NCBI GenBank assembly: GCA_964626265.1
Contig: CAZVCG010000043.1
Span: forward strand, 1-14,647
From: CAZVCG01 sp964626265
GTDB lineage: Bacteria > Pseudomonadota > Alphaproteobacteria > UBA9219
DNA length: 14,647 nucleotides
Reading direction: 5' to 3'
Below, piece by piece: positions 8,023 to 14,647 of the stretch. The position numbers and the translations under genes are program-made. The first letter of the stretch is position 1, and every line of letters begins with the position of its first letter. The notes under the pieces were generated by a model. That model worked only from the letters and a program-made list of their open reading frames with translations. It did not search any database and was not told the DNA's origin.

Positions 8023-8074
8023 GAGATTCGCCGTATATTCCCGTTCAGATTAAGGTTAACGCCATTCTTTTGGC

Positions 8075-8100
8075 AAAAAAAAGATACGGAAGAAGCCGTA
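8075..8100 (-). terminator. Possible leftward terminator or attenuator in the leader of the binding-protein gene
   Basis: On the minus strand TACGG-CTTCTT-CCGTA forms a 5-bp stem (8085-8100), followed by TC and eight T residues (complement of the A run at 8075-8082). It ends about 50 bases before the ATG at 8022. There is no leftward gene just upstream, so it would act inside the leader of the binding-protein transcript or block antisense reading. The stem is short, so this is tentative. Confidence 0.35.
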
Positions 8101-8191
8101 ATGCCACAATATTCTGGACGCTGCACGTTTAAATTCTCTATGTTTTTTCGCATTCACGCGACAACGTCATTTCTTCAGCATCAGGCAGTAT

Positions 8192-8794
8192 ATGAAAAAA
8201 ATTCATCCTTGGTTCGATTATTCCTACGCTCCTCACCTCAGCGAAACCCTTAAAACGGCAAAGGCGGTAACCCGGTTGTATAGAACCGATGTCGCGGGCA
8301 TCCCCGCGAACGGCGCGCAACATAACGGCCACGCTTTGCCTTCTCTGCTGGTTGACGAAAACATCAAGAGAGACATCGCCACGGCCTTCAGAGACGCCGG
8401 TTGTTACGTTCTTTCCGTCCATGACGCAGGCTTAAAAGGCCAACCCGACCCGGTTTTGTTTGAATTCGCGGCGGAAAACGACTTGGTGCTCGTAACGCAC
8501 GACTTCGACTTTTTGAACGCGAACAAATACGCCCTGCCGCAATGCGGCGGATTAATTCACTTGCCCTCGACGCTGAACGAACGCACCCAACGCGCAGCGG
8601 ACTTGATGAAAGCCATCCTGTTCGATTTCTCCGCCTTATTACTCGATCAGATCGATACCTGGAAAGGCACCGCCGTTCGCTACAAAACGAACGGCGAAGT
8701 AACTATCATTACCTCCGTGCCGGAATATCCAAGGAAAGGGGTAAAGGCGGCGGCTTCTCCGCATTTGCCCCCCTCGCCCGGCATTTCCCGCTGA
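8192..8794 (+). CDS. DUF5615 PIN-like domain protein with N-terminal extension
   Basis: Residues about 50-124 of this 200-residue protein match the DUF5615 PIN-like nuclease fold. LLVDENIKRDI at 52-62 carries Asp55/Glu56, DAGLKGQPDPVLFEFA follows at 78-93, and LVLVTHDFDF at 98-107 carries Asp104/Asp106. GGLIHLP closes the core at 119-125. Most family members are only about 110-120 residues and often sit beside a DUF433 antitoxin. Here there are about 48 extra residues in front and 75 behind, and no partner gene is visible. PIN-like proteins cut RNA, but ribonuclease activity is only inferred for this one. A weak AGG lies 6 bases before the ATG. The last 20 or so codons overlap a strong hairpin and look non-conserved (Pro/Ser-rich). 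It converges on acs with 9 bases between. Confidence 0.75.
   Translation: MKKIHPWFDYSYAPHLSETLKTAKAVTRLYRTDVAGIPANGAQHNGHALPSLLVDENIKRDIATAFRDAGCYVLSVHDAGLKGQPDPVLFEFAAENDLVLVTHDFDFLNANKYALPQCGGLIHLPSTLNERTQRAADLMKAILFDFSALLLDQIDTWKGTAVRYKTNGEVTIITSVPEYPRKGVKAAASPHLPPSPGISR
8732..8771 (-). terminator. Candidate acs terminator hairpin inside the opposing gene's 3' end
   Basis: Bases 8738-8750 pair with 8759-8771 in a 13-bp stem (one G-A mismatch, one G-T pair) around an 8-base loop. Read leftward it is followed by TTTCCTT, a modest T-rich tract. It lies 33 bases past the acs stop, so it suits acs termination. It also encodes the tail of the DUF5615 protein. Confidence 0.5.
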
Positions 8795-8803
8795 CCGAAC
8801 AAC

Positions 8804-10729
<1,926 letters not shown>

Positions 10730-11140
10730 GGCGATACTGGCTCCCTAACGGTTTGTTGTTATTCTTTGTTGCTGGCGGGCCGTCACAATACGGATGAATT
10801 GCTGTGGCCCTGTTGATACTGAAACTGCTTATCGCCACAGGTTGACCGGTATAATAAACGTTCAAGCCCTGTTTCCGGCAATAAAGGATGTTGCGAGGCC
10901 GTCATCGTGCATAAAATTTGCGTACAAAAAAAGGGGGCTGTCTCGCGATGCAATATCACGCTCAATACGTCCTGTTGCGATGCAGCATTTACACAATAAT
11001 ATGCGCCATAAATTATTCGGGCATGAGGCTTGGCGTATGCGATGAAATTAATTGACGCCGATAAATAAAGCGAAACGCCCCGACTACGAGTCTGAATGCA
11101 GATAATTTTTGTCAGAGGACTAAAATGCGACCAAATACTT
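10730..11140. other. Intergenic region upstream of acs
   Basis: This 411-base spacer separates acs from the PhaC-like gene, both leftward. A 137-codon leftward frame spanning it has no protein-like character. For acs, TTGCCG (complement of 10876-10881) and TTATTA (complement of 10852-10857) could be -35 and -10 elements with an 18-base gap, which would leave a leader of about 115 bases. On the plus strand a perfect TATAAT occurs at 10850-10855 but with a poor -35. GCGATGCA occurs twice (10945-10980 area). I see no clear terminator for the PhaC-like gene. Confidence 0.5.
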
Positions 11141-12412
11141 TCATTGCTGCGCCAGCCATTGCGCCAAAGGCATCCAAACCTCTTGCGGTGCAACATGGCT
11201 TGACAACAGGCCTATATGTCCCAAGGAAGGTTCCCTAAGCACGGCTCCGCGAATAAGCCGCGCTAAAGGCTTTGCTGATTCGGGCGGAACAAGGCGGTCT
11301 TTGTCCGGCGCGATGATATATGAGGGACAAGTTACATTGCGCGGATCGATCAATGTATCGGCGACGCGCCAGGAAATTTTGCCTGGGCGGTTCTCGCCAT
11401 ACCAATCGCGCAGGCATTCACGAGCGACCGGCGCAGCCAACGCAACGCCATCGTTGAGCCAATCTTCTGACAACGCGAAACGCTGAGCATCTGCTCCGGA
11501 AGGATCGAAGCTTGAGAAGCGCGCGAATTTTTCCAAAATCTGCATCGGTTGAAAGCTCGCGAAAAACAGGCGCAAGGCTTCTGCCGGAAAAACTTTATTG
11601 GCGGCAAGTTGCGGTTCCATGGCGTCGACAAGCTTGATAAACGTTTCGCCCGTCGCTCCCACGCCGAGCATCGTTCCTGCAGCCGCAAAATTCCAGGGCG
11701 CAGCCATCAGCACAAGAGAGTTGATCAGCGCGGGCCTTAGAACGGCGAGAGCCAACGCCAGCAAACCGCCCATGCAATAACCGACGATATGAACACGTCC
11801 TCCGCGCACGCGCGGGACAAGATAATCTAGTGCCGGAATAATCCTTTGAGAGATGTAGTCCGTGATTGAATATTCTTTTTCTTCATCGCCCGGCTCGCCC
11901 CAATCAAGAACAAGAGGCCTCAGGCCTGCAGAGGCCAAAAAACGCAGAAACGAATGATCGGGGGAAAGATCAAGTATGTCGAAGCGGTTGATGAGGGAAG
12001 GTATAACAAGTACAGCAGCCGCTCCGGCATTATCGCTTCCGTAATCCCGCAAAACCGTCGTGCCTTGTTGCCATATGCTTTTTGCGGGCGCTTTCTTTGC
12101 ACGAAAAGCCGGACATGACTGGTAAGCCTTCAGCCCATCGAAGAACCCCTTCATCAACGATGGATCAAGTTGCGGTTTGTATTGTTGGGCCAAGGGGTAG
12201 ACGAAGTGCTCATTTATAATGCCCGACAAGGGGTTGTTAGGCATCGTGGGAATGGAAAACGGCGTTGGCGGGGCCGCTTGACCGAAGCTCCCAACCGCAG
12301 GCATGCCTTTCATCCATGTCTCAAGCAACAGAGACAACTGCTGCGCCGTGGCCTGCCGTTGCGCTGATAAGGCGTCATCTTTGAGTTGCACGTTGTCTTG
12401 GGTGCTGTCCAT
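11141..12412 (-). CDS. PhaC-like polyhydroxyalkanoate synthase / alpha-beta hydrolase
   Basis: From ATG 12412 the protein has 423 residues with an alpha/beta-hydrolase core. PHA-synthase marks are present: VIPSLINRFDILDL, LDWGEPGD (similar to the LDWG(Y)P element of class III PhaC), the lipase-like box GYCMGG with nucleophile Cys213, PDKDRLVPP with Asp372 and LGHIGLL with His399. A Cys nucleophile, not Ser, favours a synthase over a depolymerase. Class I PhaC is near 590 residues and class III near 355, so this is intermediate; no phaE is visible. The frame opens at 12472, but the extra 20 residues are Cys/Leu-rich and look unrelated, so I favour 12412, though no start has a good ribosome binding site. 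It is divergent from phaR, which in relatives represses PHA genes. Confidence 0.82.
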   Translation of the reverse strand: MDSTQDNVQLKDDALSAQRQATAQQLSLLLETWMKGMPAVGSFGQAAPPTPFSIPTMPNNPLSGIINEHFVYPLAQQYKPQLDPSLMKGFFDGLKAYQSCPAFRAKKAPAKSIWQQGTTVLRDYGSDNAGAAAVLVIPSLINRFDILDLSPDHSFLRFLASAGLRPLVLDWGEPGDEEKEYSITDYISQRIIPALDYLVPRVRGGRVHIVGYCMGGLLALALAVLRPALINSLVLMAAPWNFAAAGTMLGVGATGETFIKLVDAMEPQLAANKVFPAEALRLFFASFQPMQILEKFARFSSFDPSGADAQRFALSEDWLNDGVALAAPVARECLRDWYGENRPGKISWRVADTLIDPRNVTCPSYIIAPDKDRLVPPESAKPLARLIRGAVLREPSLGHIGLLSSHVAPQEVWMPLAQWLAQQ

Positions 12413-12754
12413 AGGACCAATGTCGCACATCGCACCACATAGGGCAAACAGCGCACACAACAAACCAGTCATTTAGCGTCATGGCTCTTGATCCAACACA
12501 AGATGATGTTTTTGTTATCATCGTCAGTCATTGTCGGCAAAAGTTCGGTCAAAAGAAATTCTTCTCGGCAAAACAAGGGGTAGGCATCGCTTCGCGGACA
12601 AGTTAGGTGGTTCACAAAACAGGGAAAAAGCCTGGTCCATAAAATATTTTTCAAGAGTATGTCGGATTCAGCTTGAGTTTTTTCGCGTAAATAGCGAAAA
12701 TCCGTTAACCTTCTCTTTACACTTGGATGATTGAGCGCAAAAAGGTTTCTCACC
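12413..12754. other. Divergent phaC-like/phaR intergenic region
   Basis: These 342 bases separate two divergent genes and should hold both promoters. The region is AT-rich next to phaR. A leftward 123-codon frame (12469-12840) overlaps the phaR start and reads like chance sequence, although its TGA overlaps the 12472 ATG. The most structured element is the dyad at 12680-12700. I could not fix a -35/-10 pair with confidence. Confidence 0.5.
12680..12700. promoter_or_regulatory. Inverted repeat, candidate operator before phaR
   Basis: TTTTCGC (12680-12686) and GCGAAAA (12694-12700) are perfect inverted halves around GTAAATA. The 21-base dyad lies 54 bases before the phaR ATG, in promoter range. 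PhaR proteins are known to repress their own gene, so this is a reasonable operator candidate, but it does not match the CTGC-N-GCAG type site described in Paracoccus and Rhodobacter. A hairpin role in the leader is also possible. Confidence 0.4.
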
Positions 12755-13891
12755 ATGCAAGATTCTTCCGCCCACAAACTGACGGTCACGCCGATGAACG
12801 AAACGCCCAAACAGTCTATCACGATCAAGAAATACGCCAACCGCAGGCTCTATAACACGGCAACCAGTTCTTACGTTACGCTGGAAACCCTCGCCGGCAT
12901 GGTGAAAGAAGGCATCGAGTTCAACGTTTACGACGCCAAGACCAGCGAGGACATCACACGTTCCGTGCTGACCCAGATCATCGTGGAAGAGGAAGGCAAA
13001 TCAGGCCAACAGTGCTTGTTGCCCATCAGCTTCCTGCGCCAGCTAATAAGCTTCTATGGCGCCAACATGCAGTGGCTTGTGCCTAAATACCTCGAACACA
13101 GTATGGAATCACTGTCCAAGAACCAGGATCAGCTAACCAATTATTTCCAAACGACTTTTGGCAATATGTTCCCGTTCGGCTCAACGCTTGAGGAAATGGG
13201 CAAGCAAAACATGGCCATGTTCGAGAATGCCATGCGCCTGTTCTCGCCTTTCGTGCCGTCATCGACCGAAGCTGCGCCCAAACCGACGGCGCGACCAGCG
13301 TCATGCGACGTTCGGGTGTCCGCAAGTCAGACCCCCGACTTAAAAAAAAATGAAGAATCCCTAGCGACGATAACCCCTATTGCGCGCAAGGCTGACCTTG
13401 CGCCCGTCGTTCAACCGGAACCAAAGCCCGAACCCAAGTTTGAACAACCTAGATTCGAAACAAAAGTTGAAATCAAACAGGAGCTCAAGCCGGAGCCAAA
13501 AACGGCGCCAGTCGCGGAATCCATTGTAACGCCCCCGCCTGCGCCGGAGCCCGTTGCGGTTGTTGAACCCGTCAAAGAACCGACGGCCGCTCTGACAGCA
13601 ATTCTTGAAGCTATTTCCGTCGCCCCGGCACCAGCGCCTGTCTCCGAGCCAATAGCTGCGCCGGCGGCCGTCGCGTCTGTACCGCCTGCGGTTATTGAGC
13701 CGGTCGTTGCTCCAACGCCGGTTCAAACATCGTCAACGCCGCCGACTGCCGCCGCTCCTGCGCCGATCAGCATGCCGACCCCGAACGTTCAAAGCGTGAC
13801 GGCCAGCGCGCCGCCGACAGCCGACGACATGCAACAAAAGATCGCCAACCTGCAACGTCAATTGGCGGAGCTTGCGAAGAACCGCGCCTAA
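12755..13891 (+). CDS. phaR: polyhydroxyalkanoate synthesis repressor PhaR
   Basis: The 378-residue product opens with the PHB_acc_N DNA-binding domain at about 22-82 (IKKYANRRLYNTATSSYVTLE, then FNVYDAKTSEDITRSVLTQI). A PHB_acc domain follows at about 88-122 (LLPISFLRQLISFYG, WLVPKYLEHSMESL) and then an amphipathic phasin-like stretch up to 166. Residues 171-356 are a low-complexity Pro/Ala/Glu/Val linker with PEPKPEPK-type repeats. A short coiled coil (DDMQQKIANLQRQLAELAK) ends the protein. Typical PhaR has about 180-200 residues, so the tail doubles it. PhaR binds DNA upstream of phasin and PHA genes and is released when it binds PHA granules. ATG 12755 follows AAAGG at 12741-12745 by 9 bases; an in-frame TTG at 12731 is less likely. 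The neighbouring divergent PhaC-like gene supports the call. Confidence 0.93.
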   Translation: MQDSSAHKLTVTPMNETPKQSITIKKYANRRLYNTATSSYVTLETLAGMVKEGIEFNVYDAKTSEDITRSVLTQIIVEEEGKSGQQCLLPISFLRQLISFYGANMQWLVPKYLEHSMESLSKNQDQLTNYFQTTFGNMFPFGSTLEEMGKQNMAMFENAMRLFSPFVPSSTEAAPKPTARPASCDVRVSASQTPDLKKNEESLATITPIARKADLAPVVQPEPKPEPKFEQPRFETKVEIKQELKPEPKTAPVAESIVTPPPAPEPVAVVEPVKEPTAALTAILEAISVAPAPAPVSEPIAAPAAVASVPPAVIEPVVAPTPVQTSSTPPTAAAPAPISMPTPNVQSVTASAPPTADDMQQKIANLQRQLAELAKNRA

Positions 13892-13911
13892 AAATCAAGT
13901 TTACGCATGAG

Positions 13912-13942
13912 AAAAACGCGGGGTTTTAACCCCACGTTTTTT
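13912..13942. terminator. Bidirectional Rho-independent terminator between phaR and lipB
   Basis: The stem AAAAACGCGGGG pairs with CCCCACGTTTTT (one C-A mismatch) around the loop TTTTAA. An A run precedes it and six T follow, so it works in both directions. It begins 21 bases after the phaR stop and ends 26 bases from the lipB stop, serving the two convergent genes. Confidence 0.88.
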
Positions 13943-13967
13943 GTTGGTTGATGGGTGTTGCAGAATT

Positions 13968-14633
13968 TTATGTTATTCCAAAAACATCCGCCCAGTAATT
14001 GCGGAACGCTTTTATTACATCGCCCATCGACGCCTTAACCCCCAATGCCCACAAAGACGTTGTACCGAATTCGGGCAAGCCGCACGGCACGATGCCCTTA
14101 TAATGATCGAGGTCGGGGCAAACGTTGAATGAAAGGCCGTGATACGTTACCCATTTTTTCACGCGCACGCCGATTGCTGCAATTTTTTCCTCGCGGCCAT
14201 TGTCGCGCACAACCCATATGCCCACGCGGCCTTTGCGGCGTTCGCCCTGCACCCCAAAATCGGCAAGCGCTTTGATAATCCATTCCTCCAGGCGCGCGAC
14301 GTGCGCGTTAACGTCCCTGCCGCGCGTCCTCAAATCGCTCATCACATAAATCACCAATTGGCCGGGGCCGTGATAGGTCATCTGCCCCCCGCGCGGCGTC
14401 CGATAGACCGGAAACTTGCCCGTTTCGACAAGGTCCCCGTCTTTGGCGCTGGCACCTGCCGTATATAGCGGCGGATGTTCGAGGCACCACGCCAATTCCC
14501 GCGCGTCGCCGTTAATGATCGCCGCAACCCGTTCATCCATGGCCGCGACGGCCTCTTCATAGGGCACAAAACCCTTGGAAATCCGCCATTCCGGAGGTTT
14601 TTGATCAGAAGCCTTGCTAAGTTCCGCCGTCAT
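13968..14633 (-). CDS. lipB: lipoyl(octanoyl) transferase LipB
   Basis: The 221-residue product has the LipB core. ELAWCLEHPPLYTAG is at 46-60, the signature RGGQMTYHGPGQLVIY at 81-96, EKIAAIGVRV with Lys150 and THR-type substitute TYHGLSFNV at 163-171, and VPCGLPEFGTTSL at 182-194 with catalytic Cys184. The Lys/Cys pair corresponds to Lys135 and Cys169 of E. coli LipB. It moves octanoyl groups from acyl carrier protein to lipoyl domains of pyruvate and 2-oxoglutarate dehydrogenases and the glycine cleavage system; LipA then adds sulfur. Length is normal (about 210-240). The ATG at 14631-14633 is preceded by AAGG at the very edge of the window, 10 bases away. It converges on phaR. Confidence 0.96.
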   Translation of the reverse strand: MTAELSKASDQKPPEWRISKGFVPYEEAVAAMDERVAAIINGDARELAWCLEHPPLYTAGASAKDGDLVETGKFPVYRTPRGGQMTYHGPGQLVIYVMSDLRTRGRDVNAHVARLEEWIIKALADFGVQGERRKGRVGIWVVRDNGREEKIAAIGVRVKKWVTYHGLSFNVCPDLDHYKGIVPCGLPEFGTTSLWALGVKASMGDVIKAFRNYWADVFGIT

Positions 14634-14647
14634 CTGCTACTAGCCTT

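Noticed and set aside
8052..8061. CGTTAACCTT shared (on opposite strands) between the binding-protein leader and the phaR leader (12703-12712), each 30-45 bases before the start.
   Set aside because: A 10-base match between AT-rich intergenic stretches of this total length is expected by chance; it is one base off the CtrA half-site TTAACCAT, but not enough to call.
7054..8253. Long 399-codon rightward frame opposite the solute-binding protein gene.
   Set aside because: Antisense shadow of a well-supported gene; the translation has no recognisable domain and spans into the intergenic region and next gene.
10783..11196. 137-codon leftward frame covering the spacer upstream of acs.
   Set aside because: Composition is unlike a protein (Cys/His/Ser-rich, no pattern), it overlaps the PhaC-like gene end and no ribosome site precedes it.
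12469..12840. 123-codon leftward frame whose TGA overlaps the ATG at 12472 (ATGA), resembling translational coupling to the PhaC-like gene.
   Set aside because: It overlaps the supported start of phaR, has no ribosome binding site or domain, and the 12472 start itself is doubtful.

Overview
The window is ordinary-looking chromosome from an alphaproteobacterium of moderate G+C content. I place it near the Rhodospirillales-like orders, but this is an inference. The grounds are a housekeeping run rsmB-rpe-purH, a PhaR/PhaC-type polyhydroxyalkanoate (PHA) locus, acetyl-CoA synthetase, LipB, and a CtrA-type binding box. I see no rRNA, tRNA, CRISPR array, insertion sequence or prophage. Twelve protein-coding loci were identified; one of them, rpe, is frameshifted.

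Left part (1-4331): lemA runs leftward, divergent from a rightward cluster rsmB (16S rRNA m5C967 methyltransferase), rpe (ribulose-phosphate epimerase) and purH (last two steps of IMP synthesis). Spacings of about 50 bases make one operon likely. rpe has a net +2 frame disruption near 2490-2512, best explained by about 5 extra bases at a GGCCGGCC palindrome, so the active-site C-terminus is out of frame.

Middle part (4332-8794): a 463-base AT-rich spacer holds two copies of a 16-base motif. The first is a perfect TTAA-N7-TTAAC, the CtrA consensus. A GC-rich hairpin follows just before a gene that fuses a Lys/Ala/Pro-rich histone-H1-like tail to a SnoaL/NTF2-fold domain. A histidine phosphatase gene follows in the same direction. 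Its stop codon interlocks with that of a convergent gene for a periplasmic oligopeptide-type (YejA-like) solute-binding protein, which has no transporter partners here. A DUF5615 PIN-like protein with an unusual N-terminal extension comes next, without a recognisable antitoxin.

Right part (8795-14647): acs (acetate to acetyl-CoA) and a short PhaC-like PHA synthase/alpha-beta hydrolase lie in the same leftward direction, separated by a 411-base spacer. The PhaC-like gene is divergent from phaR, the PHA-responsive repressor, across an intergenic region with a 21-base dyad that could be its operator. PhaR here carries an unusually long Pro/Ala/Glu-rich tail. phaR and the convergent lipB (octanoyltransferase) share a bidirectional terminator. 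Taken together, acs, the PhaC-like protein and PhaR suggest acetyl-CoA flow into PHA granules. I found no clear new multi-gene system. The points most worth checking are the rpe frameshift, the CtrA-box pair with the tail-SnoaL fusion, and the PhaC-like/PhaR regulatory region.
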